The translations under genes and the position numbers were made by a program. This document shows positions 25,017-35,034 of a stretch of DNA of 64,000 nt, one piece after another. Origin of the DNA: Halioglobus sp. GTDB lineage: Bacteria; Pseudomonadota; Gammaproteobacteria; Pseudomonadales; Halieaceae. Under the pieces are notes generated by a model. The model had not been told where the DNA came from. It ran no database searches and was given only the letters and a program-made list of their open reading frames with translations. The DNA is taken from assembly GCA_020443345.1 (NCBI GenBank), contig JAGRIH010000022.1, positions 104,144 to 168,143 of the forward strand, in the 5' to 3' direction. Each line of letters opens with the position of its first letter. Position 1 is the first letter of the stretch.

Positions 25017-27925
25017 GCACATTTTCCGATTTCAGAAAGAATCACGGTACGACCATGCGTGTTGCCATGGGTCAGACCAGCGTGCTGATAACACTGTTGC
25101 TGCTGGCGGCTTTTGTCGGGCTGGTGCCGGACCGTACGCGGGCGGTGATCGAGGGAAGGGTTGCGCTGGCTGAAGCGATAGCCGCGAACAGCTCCATATT
25201 TATTACTCAGGGGGACCTGCGGCGAATGGAAGCGAACCTCAACCTGGTGCTGAGCCGCAACCCGAAGATCCTCTCCGCCGCCGTGCGCAGGGACGGTGAG
25301 GAGGCAGTGATCACCGTGGGCGAGCACGAGCCGCAGTGGCGGGCAGAAGGTGATCCGAACACCCAGCTGGCAGTGCCACTGTGGGAGGGTGACAAGCGGT
25401 GGGGCCAGGTGGAGCTGCGCTTCGAGCCGCTGGGTCCCAGCGGGCCCTGGGCATTCTTCTACCAGCCCTTGACGATCTTTGTGACCTGTATGGCGATTGC
25501 CAGCTTTTTTCTGTTCTTTTTTTACTTGCGCAAGATGCTCAAGGATCTTGACCCCTCCCAGGCGATTCCAGACAGGGTGCGCTCCGCCCTGGACACCATG
25601 GCCGAGGGCTTACTGGTGCTGGATGCGAAGCACAATATTGTGCTGGCCAACGAAGCCTTCGCGGAGCTGGTGGGCCTCCCCGCGGATAAACTGCTGGGTC
25701 AGAAGGCGGAAAGCTTCAACTGGATTAACATGGAGAATATTCCGATGGAGCGCGCTGATTTTCCCTGGACACGGGCTTTGAAGGAGTGTGTCTCGCAGCG
25801 CAACAAGTCGGTGCGCCTGGCCATGGGAGGGTCAAGTTACCGCACCTTCCAGACCAATTGCTCCCCGGTGCTGACCAGTGAAGACAAGGCGGGTGGCGTC
25901 CTTGTCAGTTTCGACGACATCACCGAGATGGAGGAGAAGGAAAAGCAGCTACGTCAGTCGAAAATGGAGGCAGAGCAGGCCAATCAGGCCAAGAGTGATT
26001 TCCTGGCCAATATGAGTCACGAGATTCGCACGCCCATGACCGCCATTATGGGTTTTACCGAGGTACTCAAGCGTGCATACAAACATCGGGACAGCGATGT
26101 CGTGCGGAATGACAGCCTGCATTACCTCAATACTATCGCCAATAGCAGCCAGCACCTGCTGGATCTGATCAACGACATCCTGGACCTGTCCAAGGTGGAG
26201 GCCGGCGGGGTGGAGGTGGAGCAGATACCCTGTTCCGCGCACAGCATTATCCATGATGTGCTGCAAATCATGCAGCCCAAGGCGATTGAAAAGGGCCTCA
26301 CCCTGCAATTTCTGCCCAGGGGACTCCTGCCTGCGATGATTCAGTCGGATCCAGCCCGCCTGCGCCAGATATTGATCAACCTGGTGGGCAATGCCATCAA
26401 GTTTACCGAGAGTGGCGAGGTCAATGTGCGCACTTCACTCAACGAGAATGCCGGCACCCCTACGTTGACTATCTCGGTGTGCGATAGCGGGATCGGAATG
26501 ACTCCGGCGCAGGCGGAGAATGTCTTCTCCGCATTTGTGCAGGCGGACAGTTCAATCACCCGCCGTTTTGGCGGTACCGGGCTTGGCCTGACTATCTGCA
26601 AGCGTTTTGCCGAGGCTATGGGCGGTGATGTGACGGTGAGCAGTGAAGTCGGTAAGGGCAGCGAGTTTTCTCTGATAGTTCCCACTGGCGATCTGACAGG
26701 GATATCCCTGCTGGCGCCACAGGAACTTTCAGTGGCCGAGCGGACAGAAGCTGTGAACAGTCAGGAGCAGTGGGTTTTCAAGCCCGCCAGGGTGTTGCTG
26801 GTTGATGACGGTGCCGAAAACCGGGAGTTACTCACGTTGGTGCTGCAGGATCATGGCCTGCATATCACCACCGCCAGCAATGGCCAGGAGGCGCTGGATG
26901 CACTGGAAACGAGTTCCTTTGATCTCGTGGTTATGGATGTGCAGATGCCGGTTCTGGACGGGTACACGGCGGTGGCCAGGATCCGTGAACTGGGTATGAC
27001 CCTGCCCGTGATCGCCCTGACGGCGGACGCCATGAAAGGCGCCGAGGCGCGGTGTCGGGCGGCGGGCTACAGCGGCTATTTAACCAAGCCGGTTAATTTT
27101 GACCGGCTGGTGAAGCGTTTGGCGGAGGATCTGGGCGGGGAATACGTGCCGCGGAACCAATCGCCCACTCTCGCCGTCAGCCCGGCAGCGAGCACACCTG
27201 CAGCCCCGGGTGAGCCGATAAATCGCGATTACCCCATTTATAGCAGCCTGACGGTGGGTGGCGAAAAGTACAGTAGTATTATCCTGCGATTTGTGGCACG
27301 ACTGCAGGAACAGGTAAGTGCTATCGAGCAGGCCATGGATGATCAGCAGTACGAGACGCTGCAGGAACTGGGTCACTGGCTCAAGGGTTCGGCCGGCTCG
27401 GTGGGCTTCCACATATTCAGTGAGCCGGGGCAGGAACTGGAAACATTTGCCAGACAGCAGAGCCGGAGGGACCTGATACCGGTGGTCAGGCGGATTTCGT
27501 TGCTCGGGGCGCGGGTCAATGCCGCATATCCGGGAGTAGCCGTTCAGCCGCGCGCGCGCGTGCAAGGTTCCGTGCCACCAACTGATAGTCCACCTGTTGC
27601 AGAGTTGCCGGAGGTGGTCACCTCCACCATGTTTGCCAACGAGAAGTTTCGCCCCATGGTGGAACAGTTCGTGCAGCGCCTCGCCGATCGACTCGATGAA
27701 TTGGAGCGAGCCCTGGCCGATGGGGACTTCGCGCAGTTAACCACCGTGGCGCACTGGTTGAAGGGATCAGCAGGCACCCTGGGCTTGCATGAGTTCACTG
27801 CGCCGGCTGCCGAGCTAGAGCAGGCGGCCAGGAGCGGTGAGCGAGAGTGTGCACGGGAGCAGGTGGCTGTTGTCCGCATTTTGTTTGACCGCATCCAGCT
27901 ATCAGATTCCGCGGCAGGCGCGTGA
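25013..27925 (+). CDS. Hybrid sensor histidine kinase with REC and two HPt domains
   Basis: A 970-residue membrane sensor kinase: TM1 ~23-39, periplasmic sensor ~40-150, TM2 ~152-172, PAS ~190-310, HisKA with MSHEIRTP (H336) and HATPase_c with the N-box and GTGLGL loop. It continues with a receiver domain (MDVQMP, D642) and two C-terminal HPt domains, each with HWLKGSAG (H788 and H914). All phosphorelay residues look present, so an internal His-Asp-His relay is expected, with two possible exits. It starts inside the stop of surface protein 2 (ATGA overlap) and is followed after 30 bases by the REC-GGDEF-EAL gene, the likely target. The periplasmic sensor is homologous to that of the GGDEF/EAL protein at 1-2422, with shared SRN, G-H-W and RWG-VE-RF motifs. 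Signal unknown. Confidence 0.92.
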   Translation: MSTFSDFRKNHGTTMRVAMGQTSVLITLLLLAAFVGLVPDRTRAVIEGRVALAEAIAANSSIFITQGDLRRMEANLNLVLSRNPKILSAAVRRDGEEAVITVGEHEPQWRAEGDPNTQLAVPLWEGDKRWGQVELRFEPLGPSGPWAFFYQPLTIFVTCMAIASFFLFFFYLRKMLKDLDPSQAIPDRVRSALDTMAEGLLVLDAKHNIVLANEAFAELVGLPADKLLGQKAESFNWINMENIPMERADFPWTRALKECVSQRNKSVRLAMGGSSYRTFQTNCSPVLTSEDKAGGVLVSFDDITEMEEKEKQLRQSKMEAEQANQAKSDFLANMSHEIRTPMTAIMGFTEVLKRAYKHRDSDVVRNDSLHYLNTIANSSQHLLDLINDILDLSKVEAGGVEVEQIPCSAHSIIHDVLQIMQPKAIEKGLTLQFLPRGLLPAMIQSDPARLRQILINLVGNAIKFTESGEVNVRTSLNENAGTPTLTISVCDSGIGMTPAQAENVFSAFVQADSSITRRFGGTGLGLTICKRFAEAMGGDVTVSSEVGKGSEFSLIVPTGDLTGISLLAPQELSVAERTEAVNSQEQWVFKPARVLLVDDGAENRELLTLVLQDHGLHITTASNGQEALDALETSSFDLVVMDVQMPVLDGYTAVARIRELGMTLPVIALTADAMKGAEARCRAAGYSGYLTKPVNFDRLVKRLAEDLGGEYVPRNQSPTLAVSPAASTPAAPGEPINRDYPIYSSLTVGGEKYSSIILRFVARLQEQVSAIEQAMDDQQYETLQELGHWLKGSAGSVGFHIFSEPGQELETFARQQSRRDLIPVVRRISLLGARVNAAYPGVAVQPRARVQGSVPPTDSPPVAELPEVVTSTMFANEKFRPMVEQFVQRLADRLDELERALADGDFAQLTTVAHWLKGSAGTLGLHEFTAPAAELEQAARSGERECAREQVAVVRILFDRIQLSDSAAGA

Positions 27926-27955
27926 TGGCCTTGCTCGGTGAGTGGGACAGTTTTT

Positions 27956-29734
27956 ATGATTGAATCGGCTTCAATTCATATCGGTGAGCTCTACTCCCGG
28001 CTGCAAGAGGCCAGGATACTGCTGGTCGATGATGAGCCGATATTGATGGATGTACTGCAGGCTTTTCTCGAGGAAAAGGGATACAAACACTTCACCAAGG
28101 TAGCCGATTCCCGTAATGCACTGGCTGCACTGAATGATGAACTGCCGGATGTGTTGTTGCTCGACCTGAAGATGCCACATGTGGACGGCTTTGAGATTCT
28201 GGAAGCGGTGCGCGCCAGCAAGCTTTTAGAACAGCTCCCGGTCATCGTACTGACTTCATCAAGCGATGCCGAAACCAAACTTAGAGCACTTGAGCTCGGT
28301 GCAACGGATTTTCTGGCAAAGCCGGTTGATTCCAGCGAGTTGGCCCTGCGCCTGCGCAATACCCTCACGGTAAAAGCCTACCAGGATCGGCTTACATATT
28401 ACGATGCTCTCACCCAGCTGCCCAATCGCAGGCTCTTTATTGATCGCCTGGAGTGGCTGCTGAAAAAGGCCAGGCGCGACGGGCAGCGGCTGGCTATCCT
28501 GAATATTGGTCTGGATCGATTCAAGCAGATCAATGACAGCCTGGGACCTGGAGTAGGTGACCTGATCCTGAAGGAAGTGGCCGCACGGCTGGTAGCCATT
28601 GTGCGAGAAATCGATGTCGTGAGTTGCGTCGGCGCCGACGAACTATGGCGCGACCTGGCGCGGCTGGGCGGCGACGAATTCTCTGTTTTGTTGCCGGGCG
28701 TCAATCCCCGGAAGAGTGCTGCTTTCGTCGCCGGACGCATCCAGGACGCCCTGGCGCAGAAAATAGCCGTCGATGGCAACGAGATATTCATTAGCGCGAG
28801 TATTGGCATTGCGGTGTACCCGGAAGACGGTGACGAGACTGACCGGCTGATCAAGAACGCCGGTGCCGCAACCGCCTTTGCCAAGTCGCGGGGCAGGGGC
28901 AACAGCCAGTTCTATTCCAAAGAAATCAATGAGCATGCCGAGTATCGCCTGGAGTTGGAGGCGGCTCTGCGCCGCGCCATCGAACGACAGGAATTCGAAT
29001 TGTATTACCAGCCCAAGATTGACGCGCGAACAGGAATGATCGAGGGCTGTGAGTCACTGATTCGCTGGACCGGTTCGGAGCGTGGCGTGGTGTATCCGGA
29101 TGAATTCATCCCCGTCGCCGAGGACACGGGGCTGATCGTCGCGATGGGGGAATGGGTGATACAGGAGGCTTGCCGGCAACAGGTTGCCTGGCGCGACCAG
29201 GGTGTCGGCGATTTTGCGATCTCCATCAATGTGGCGGGTCAACAGTTCGGCCAGGAGAACCTGCACAGGGTCATTCTCGCAGCTATGGACGCGGCTTCGA
29301 TGAACCCCGGACGCCTGAACCTTGAGATAACCGAGAGCATGTTGATGGGCAACGCGGAGGGCTTCATCCGCAAGCTGCATGAGATCAGAAAGAGCGGGCC
29401 GACCTTTTCCATCGATGATTTCGGCACGGGCTACTCGTCGCTGAATTATCTCAAGCGTTTCCCCATCAGCGAACTTAAAATAGATCGGTCATTTATCATC
29501 GACATACCCGAGGATCGGGATGTGGGGGCAATAGTCCGGGCCATTATTGCCATGGCGCACAGCCTGGAACTGACAGTGGTTGCCGAGGGCGTGGAAGAAG
29601 TCGGCCAACTGGAGTATCTCAAGTCATTGCACTGTGACCTGATCCAGGGCTACTACTACAGCAAGCCCTTGCCGGCAGATGCATTTGCGGCGTACGCGGC
29701 TGCATCCAGCAAGGCTTTGGCTGCCCATTCGTAA
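27956..29734 (+). CDS. Response regulator with REC-GGDEF-EAL output (c-di-GMP turnover)
   Basis: A 592-residue protein: receiver domain with DDE acidic cluster and phospho-acceptor D70 (LLDLKMP), GGDEF domain with intact GGDEF at 238-242, then EAL. The EAL signature is ESL (E366), but other catalytic motifs are present (TES, DDFGTG, KIDRSF, AEGVE, QGYYYSKPLP), so phosphodiesterase activity is plausible. A ~12-residue insertion before GGDEF is shared with the second GGDEF of the protein at 1-2422. I prefer ATG 27956; an upstream in-frame GTG at 27938 would add six residues. By position it should be phosphorylated by the kinase just upstream, converting the sensed signal into a c-di-GMP change. 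Confidence 0.9.
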   Translation: MIESASIHIGELYSRLQEARILLVDDEPILMDVLQAFLEEKGYKHFTKVADSRNALAALNDELPDVLLLDLKMPHVDGFEILEAVRASKLLEQLPVIVLTSSSDAETKLRALELGATDFLAKPVDSSELALRLRNTLTVKAYQDRLTYYDALTQLPNRRLFIDRLEWLLKKARRDGQRLAILNIGLDRFKQINDSLGPGVGDLILKEVAARLVAIVREIDVVSCVGADELWRDLARLGGDEFSVLLPGVNPRKSAAFVAGRIQDALAQKIAVDGNEIFISASIGIAVYPEDGDETDRLIKNAGAATAFAKSRGRGNSQFYSKEINEHAEYRLELEAALRRAIERQEFELYYQPKIDARTGMIEGCESLIRWTGSERGVVYPDEFIPVAEDTGLIVAMGEWVIQEACRQQVAWRDQGVGDFAISINVAGQQFGQENLHRVILAAMDAASMNPGRLNLEITESMLMGNAEGFIRKLHEIRKSGPTFSIDDFGTGYSSLNYLKRFPISELKIDRSFIIDIPEDRDVGAIVRAIIAMAHSLELTVVAEGVEEVGQLEYLKSLHCDLIQGYYYSKPLPADAFAAYAAASSKALAAHS

Positions 29735-29947
29735 CCGCCATATCTCATCGATCGGCAGACATATCACGGGTTTGTCCTGCGTTTCACTGCAGATAGCCTA
29801 TCGGGTTTTTCGCCGTATTTTGCACGCTGTACGGTATTTTTCGCCTGCGGCCATAGCGGTGGCTATGACCCTGGTCGAAAAATCCCTTACAGCGCACAAT
29901 CATCTCGATGAGAATTCCAAATATCGCTGAGATAGGGCAGTTAGCGG
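29735..29947. other. Convergent intergenic region with a stem-loop
   Basis: About 213 bases between the response regulator and xerC (convergent). No gene seen. An inverted repeat at 29849-29870 (GGCCATAGC / GCTATGACC, 4-base loop, one G-U-type mismatch) could act as a bidirectional terminator, although neither strand has a T-run. It marks the edge between the accessory locus and the housekeeping genes. Confidence 0.4.
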
Positions 29948-30856
29948 CTAGCGCTTGCGTCGTTTGGCTCGCGGGTGGGCGGCGTCGTACACTCGCGACA
30001 GGTGCTGGAAATCCAGGTGGGTGTATATCTGGGTGGTGGAAATATTGCTGTGTCCCAGCAGTTCCTGCACGGCGCGCAGATCGCCGCTGGATTCCAACAG
30101 GTGACTGGCGAAGGAGTGGCGCAGCATATGCGGGTGCACGTCCCGGTGCATGCCAGAGCGCCGCCCCTGCAGCCGCAGCCGCACCTGCACGCTGCGCTCG
30201 CTGATGCGCCGCCCGCGATTGCTGATAAACAGGGCTGCTGCAGCGCTGTTATCACCCGTCCCGCACGCTCGCACCTGCAGCCAGTCGTCGATCGCCCGCA
30301 GTGCGAGCGAGCCCACTGGCACGGTGCGCGTCCTGCTGCCCTTGCCGGTCACCGTGAGCAGGCGCGCGTGCCGGTCGATGTCGGTGATATCCAGCGCCAC
30401 CAGCTCGGCCAGACGCAGTCCCGAGGAGTAAAACAGTTCGGCCATGGCCCGGTCGCGCCGGCAGATCCAGGAGTCGCCGGCAAAGGCCAGGTACTTGCTC
30501 ACCTGGTCCGTATCCAGCGTGCGCGGGAGCCTGCGCGGTTTGCGCGGCGCCTGCACACCGCCGGCCGGATTGTGCGGCCGTCCGGTCTCGCGCCCGACGT
30601 AGTTGAAAAAAGACCGCGCCGCGGACAGGCTGCGCTGGATGCTGCCGCCGGCCAGGCCCCGCCGGTGCAGCTGGCTGGCCCAGGCGCGGATATCGGCCTC
30701 GGCCAGCTGCGCGGCCGCGGTTTTGTGGTGTCGTTCACAGTAGTCCTGCAGGGAGGCGAGGTCGCGCCGGTAGCTGTTCAGGGTATGTGGGGAGAGCTGG
30801 CGCACATCGCGCAGGTAGTCCAGGAACCGGGCTGACCAGTGGGCGAAACTGGCCAT
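29948..30856 (-). CDS. xerC: Tyrosine recombinase XerC
   Basis: A 302-residue site-specific recombinase that, with XerD, resolves chromosome dimers at dif. It has the N-terminal SAM-like domain and the catalytic core: R148 (GLRLAEL), K172, H243-x-x-R246 (HMLRH), H269 (LGHS) and nucleophile Y278 (TQIYTH). Length and catalytic set are normal. It is 7 bases downstream of DUF484, last in the lptM-lysA-dapF-DUF484-xerC gene string typical of pseudomonads and relatives, so it is the housekeeping XerC rather than a mobile-element integrase despite being next to the accessory locus. Confidence 0.95.
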   Translation of the reverse strand: MASFAHWSARFLDYLRDVRQLSPHTLNSYRRDLASLQDYCERHHKTAAAQLAEADIRAWASQLHRRGLAGGSIQRSLSAARSFFNYVGRETGRPHNPAGGVQAPRKPRRLPRTLDTDQVSKYLAFAGDSWICRRDRAMAELFYSSGLRLAELVALDITDIDRHARLLTVTGKGSRTRTVPVGSLALRAIDDWLQVRACGTGDNSAAAALFISNRGRRISERSVQVRLRLQGRRSGMHRDVHPHMLRHSFASHLLESSGDLRAVQELLGHSNISTTQIYTHLDFQHLSRVYDAAHPRAKRRKR

Positions 30857-30863
30857 GGGCGGA

Positions 30864-31607
30864 TCAGGCAGCCGCCGACGTGAGACGCGGCAGCAGGCGC
30901 ACGATTACGTCGGCCAGATGCGACAGAAACAGCGTACCCATGCTGCGGTGGTAACGGCTGGCATCCGAGCTGCCCACCGCGATGAGTCCCAGCTCGCCGC
31001 CCCCGGTCAGCGGCATTACGGCGGCGGAGCCGACGGCTCCCGCGGCGGGAAACAGGTAGCGCAATTCCTCCTGGCGCAAGGCGCCGCACACCGGTTTGTC
31101 GCCGCGCAACAGGCTGCCGATACACGCCTCGGCCTCTGCGCGACTCACCCGGCGACAGGCGAAGGGCGCAGCAGCGCTGCCGCGTGGGGGCTCCGGTGCC
31201 TGGCCGGGCAGTTCGGGGAACCGGTGGTCAAACAAAATCAGGCTGGCGTGTTCTACGCCGAAGTCGTTTTGCATGCCCACCGTGAAGGTGCGGTGCAGCG
31301 CGTCGATCGAGTCGGCCTCCAGCAGCTGCAGTACCAGGTTGCGCGTCAGTTCGTAGAGCTTGTCGTTTTCCCGCGCGGTGGCGGTGAGCGTTTTGAGTCG
31401 GTGACGCATGTCGATATTGCGCTCGCGCAGCACGCTGACCTGTTTTTCCACCAGTGAAATGGCGCTGCCCGAGGCGTGCGAGATATGCAGGTGATCGAGC
31501 AGTTCCGGGTGGCGTTGCAGAAAGTCGCTGTGGTCCTTCAGGTACTCGCGCACCGATTCCTCATCCAGTTGTGGCGGGCTGGCGGTGGCCGGTTCATTTC
31601 CTGACAT
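30864..31607 (-). CDS. DUF484 family protein
   Basis: A 247-residue cytoplasmic protein. It opens with a motif-rich N-terminus (EYLKDHSDFLQRHPELLDHL) and a coiled-coil segment (~50-85), then a GAF-like C-terminal domain (~90-240). It is conserved between dapF and xerC in gammaproteobacteria. Function is not established; the fixed position beside xerC is the main clue. Confidence 0.92.
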   Translation of the reverse strand: MSGNEPATASPPQLDEESVREYLKDHSDFLQRHPELLDHLHISHASGSAISLVEKQVSVLRERNIDMRHRLKTLTATARENDKLYELTRNLVLQLLEADSIDALHRTFTVGMQNDFGVEHASLILFDHRFPELPGQAPEPPRGSAAAPFACRRVSRAEAEACIGSLLRGDKPVCGALRQEELRYLFPAAGAVGSAAVMPLTGGGELGLIAVGSSDASRYHRSMGTLFLSHLADVIVRLLPRLTSAAA

Positions 31608-31681
31608 AGTGCCGGTTTCTCTCTTGTCGGTGGCGCACTACCGCGGTGGCGCGCAGATGTTGCCGGGCGGCGGGCCGCCGG

Positions 31682-32512
31682 TCAAATTCGCATGCTTCCC
31701 TCGAACACGACCGCCGTCGGGCCGCTCATGACCACGCTGTGGCCCTCGCCACCCCAGGACACCCAGAGCTTACCTCCGGGCAGCTCGACTGTCACGGATT
31801 CGCGCAACCAGCCCCGCGTCATGCCGTACACGGCGGCCGCGCAGGCGCCGGTGCCGCAGGCCAGTGTTTCGCCCGCGCCGCGCTCGAACACACGCAGTTT
31901 GATTCTGGATTCGCCGAGCACCTGCATGAAGCCGGCGTTGACCCGCCGCGGAAAATCCGCATGGGATTCGATCAGCGGCCCCAGGGTGCTCACCGGCGCG
32001 GCAGCGACGTCGTCCACGCGCAGCACGGCGTGCGGATTGCCGATGGCGAGGGCGCCGATTTCCAGTTCATTCCCCGCCACGCTCAGCGGGTAACTGTCGG
32101 CGCGCCGCGGCGCGTTGAAGGGGATGTCCGCGGGTTCGAACACGGGAATCCCCATCGACACTTCCACATTCTCGCGGCCGCGCACGCGCAACTCGATGAT
32201 ACCGGCGGCGGTTTCCACGGTAATCACCCGCTTGCTGGTCAGTTTCCTGTCGCGCACGAAACGCGCGAAACAGCGCGCGCCGTTGCCGCAGTGCTCCACT
32301 TCGCCGCCGTCGGCGTTGAAGATGCGGTAGCGAAAATCCGCCTGCGGGGTGTTTGGCGCCTCCACCGCCAGCACCTGGTCGCAGCCCACGCCGAAGCGCC
32401 GGTCGGCGATTCGCCGCACGTCCTGGGGGCGCAGGCGGTAGCGCTGGGTAATCAGATCTATGACCACGAAATCGTTCCCGGCGCCGTGCATTTTGGTGAA
32501 CTTGAGCAGCAT
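31682..32512 (-). CDS. dapF: Diaminopimelate epimerase DapF
   Basis: A 276-residue enzyme interconverting LL- and meso-diaminopimelate for lysine and peptidoglycan synthesis. The catalytic cysteine pair is visible: C75 in CGNGARC and the second in ACGTGACA (~C217). The start immediately follows lysA (2-base gap), so they are one operon with the preceding lysA catalysing the next step. Confidence 0.97.
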   Translation of the reverse strand: MLLKFTKMHGAGNDFVVIDLITQRYRLRPQDVRRIADRRFGVGCDQVLAVEAPNTPQADFRYRIFNADGGEVEHCGNGARCFARFVRDRKLTSKRVITVETAAGIIELRVRGRENVEVSMGIPVFEPADIPFNAPRRADSYPLSVAGNELEIGALAIGNPHAVLRVDDVAAAPVSTLGPLIESHADFPRRVNAGFMQVLGESRIKLRVFERGAGETLACGTGACAAAVYGMTRGWLRESVTVELPGGKLWVSWGGEGHSVVMSGPTAVVFEGSMRI

Positions 32513-32514
32513 GA

Positions 32515-33768
32515 TTACTCGCGGGGCAGGCAGCGTTCTGTGCGCATGATATCAGTAATCGTCTCGCGCTCGCGTACCAGGTGGACGCTGTCGCCGTCCA
32601 CCATGATCTCCGGCGCGCGCGGGCGCGAATTGTAGTTGGAACTCATGGTGAAACCGTAGGCGCCGGCGCCGCACACCGCCAGCAGGTCGCCCTGGGACAG
32701 GGTGAGTCGGCGGCCCTTGCCCAGAAAATCGCCGGTTTCGCACACCGGGCCCACCACGTCCCAGTGCGCCGTTTGTCCCGGCCCGTTTGGCCGCACCGGC
32801 GCGATGTTCATCCACGCCTGGTACAGGGCGGGGCGCAGCAGGTCGTTCATGGCGGCGTCCACCAGGGCAAAATTGTGCTGCGGTGTGGATTTGAGGTATT
32901 CCACGCGGGTGACCAGCAGCCCGGCGTTGGCGGCGATAGAGCGGCCCGGCTCGAACAATAGCTGCAGTGAACGACTCTGTAATGCGCGCCGGATGGCGCC
33001 GATGTAATCGGCCACAGACGGCGGCTGCTCCTCGCCGTAGCGCACGCCCAGTCCCCCGCCCAGGTCCAGGTGGCGAATCGCGATACCGCGTTCGGCCAGC
33101 GTATCCACCAGTTCGAGCAGGCGCTGCAGGGCGTCGATGAAGGGGCTGATGCGGGTGAGCTGCGAGCCGATATGGCAGTCCAGCCCGATTACCTCGACGT
33201 GCGGAAGCTGCGCCGCGCGCTGGTAGACCCGCAGCGCCTCGTCAGCGGTGACGCCGAATTTGTTTTCGCGCAGGCCGGTGGAGATGTAGGGGTGGGTGTG
33301 GGCGTCCACATCGGGATTGACCCGCACCGACACCGGGGCCACCTGCCGCAGTTCACCGGCCACCCGGTTCAGGACCTCCAGTTCCGCGGCGGATTCCAGG
33401 TTGAAGCAGGCGATGCCCACTTGCAGGGCGCGGGCCATCTCTGCGGCACTCTTGCCGACACCGGAAAAAACCGTCTTCGCCGGATCGCCGCCGGCTGCGA
33501 TGACGCGCTCCAGTTCGCCGCCCGAGACAATGTCGAATCCCGCCCCCAGGCGCGCCAGCACATCGAGTACGGCCAGGTTGGAGTTGGCCTTTACCGCATA
33601 GCAGATCAGGTGATCACAGCCGCGCAGGGCCTCGCGATAGGCGCCGAAGGCCCGCTCCAGCGCCGCGCGGGAGTATATGTAACAGGGGGTGCCGTGCGCC
33701 GCGGCGATCGCTGCGACGGGCGCATCCTCGGCGTACAGCTCGCCGTCGCGGTAGGGGAAGTATTCCAT
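32515..33768 (-). CDS. lysA: Diaminopimelate decarboxylase LysA
   Basis: A 417-residue PLP enzyme converting meso-diaminopimelate to lysine. It has the PLP lysine K60 (YAVKAN), HIGSQ, the EPGRS phosphate-binding motif and CGAGAYG near the end. An open frame continues upstream, but ATG 33768 is the start: GAAGGA lies ~9 bases upstream and homology begins there. It follows lptM by 13 bases and precedes dapF by 2. Confidence 0.96.
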   Translation of the reverse strand: MEYFPYRDGELYAEDAPVAAIAAAHGTPCYIYSRAALERAFGAYREALRGCDHLICYAVKANSNLAVLDVLARLGAGFDIVSGGELERVIAAGGDPAKTVFSGVGKSAAEMARALQVGIACFNLESAAELEVLNRVAGELRQVAPVSVRVNPDVDAHTHPYISTGLRENKFGVTADEALRVYQRAAQLPHVEVIGLDCHIGSQLTRISPFIDALQRLLELVDTLAERGIAIRHLDLGGGLGVRYGEEQPPSVADYIGAIRRALQSRSLQLLFEPGRSIAANAGLLVTRVEYLKSTPQHNFALVDAAMNDLLRPALYQAWMNIAPVRPNGPGQTAHWDVVGPVCETGDFLGKGRRLTLSQGDLLAVCGAGAYGFTMSSNYNSRPRAPEIMVDGDSVHLVRERETITDIMRTERCLPRE

Positions 33769-33781
33769 GGCCAAACGTCCT

Positions 33782-33949
33782 TCAGGGTGCCGGCGTCGCT
33801 GTGGCGGTCGGCGCGGGTGCCGGGGCTGGCGCAGGTGCAGCGGGGCCTGGCGGCGTCTCTGCCGGCGGCAGGTAGAGGGGGCCCATCTGTCCGCAGCCGC
33901 CCAGCAGCGCAAGCACCAGTGTCAACAGGCATGTCTGTGTGCGACCCAT
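33782..33949 (-). CDS. lptM: LptM/YifL-like small lipoprotein
   Basis: A 55-residue lipoprotein. The signal peptide ends in the lipobox LLGGC (C19), followed by GQMGPLYLPP, the short conserved segment typical of LptM, and an Ala-Pro-rich tail. LptM assists maturation of the LptDE lipopolysaccharide translocon in enteric bacteria. It is directly upstream of lysA, its usual place. Assigned by motif and position; the family is too short for strong homology. Confidence 0.85.
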   Translation of the reverse strand: MGRTQTCLLTLVLALLGGCGQMGPLYLPPAETPPGPAAPAPAPAPAPTATATPAP

Positions 33950-34015
33950 GGCATCGTTCCGCTGCGCAAAAGCGCGGATTATAGCGCCGGCTGGCCTGCC
34001 GCGCGAGCAGCCCGT

Positions 34016-35034
34016 ATGATTGTCGGTCCGCCGTTTGCAGGTGCCACCTTGCCGCTAACGTTCTCCAGGTCCGCGCACCGTTCCGCTCGCACACTGTGCG
34101 CGGCGGCTGTCGTGCACGCCGCCGTGGCCGCGGCCGGCGAGCCCCTGTATGTGAAGAATCTGAGCCCGCTGGCGGGCCTGCTCGGCCTGCCGTCCCAGCG
34201 CGATGCCGCCATCGGTGAGCCGGGCGCGGTGACGCTGGCGCTGCACGCCGGCGTGGCCAGTCACTACGTCGCCGAGGGCAGCGACGCGGAGTTCCTCAGG
34301 CTCGACGGTGAAACCGCCCGCCTGGCGCTGGAGCTGCGCTACGCCTTGTCGCGAGACTGGGACCTGCAGCTCGAACTGCCGTGGCTGGAGCACAGCGGCG
34401 GCCACCTGGACCGTGCCATCGACAACTGGCACCACCTGTGGGGCATGTCCGACGGGGGGCGCGGCGCCGTGCCGCGCGATCGACTGGACTATCGCTACCG
34501 CGGCGCCACCGCGCGGTTCACGCTGCGCGACAGGGCCTGCGGCCCCGGCGATATCAGCCTGGCGCTGAGCCATGCGTTCTATCGCCGGGACCGCACCGTG
34601 GCCAGCGCCATGCTCGGCTACAAATTCGGTACCGCGCGGGAACCGGATCTGCTGGGCAGTGGCGCGGATGACGTGTATCTGGGGCTGCGCTTGTCGGGCG
34701 CGCAACCGGCGACACGGCCGCTGCTGTGGCACGGCCAGTTGGGCTACCTGCGCGCGGGTGCCAGTGATACGCTGCGCGGCGCGCAGGCGCGGGATCTGTG
34801 GTTTGCGGGACTGGCGCTGGACTGGCGCGTGGGCCGGCGCTGGTCCCTTGTCGGCCAGTTGGACGGCCACGCGGCGCCGCTGGACAGTGACCTCACCGCC
34901 GTGGGTGACGCGGCCTGGCTGCTGACGCTGGGTGCGCGCTGGCGTTTTGCCGCCGACTGGTCCGTCGATGTCAGTGTGGTGGAGGACCTCCAGGTGTCGA
35001 GCGCACCGGATGTGACGTTCCAGGCGAGCCTGCG

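Noticed and set aside
29948..30856. Integrase of a genomic island at the edge of the accessory locus
   Set aside because: Sequence and conserved neighbours (dapF, lysA, DUF484) identify housekeeping XerC; I found no direct-repeat attachment sites.
33769..33912. N-terminal extension of LysA
   Set aside because: Arg/Pro-rich and overlaps lptM in another frame; ATG 33768 has a good ribosome-binding site.
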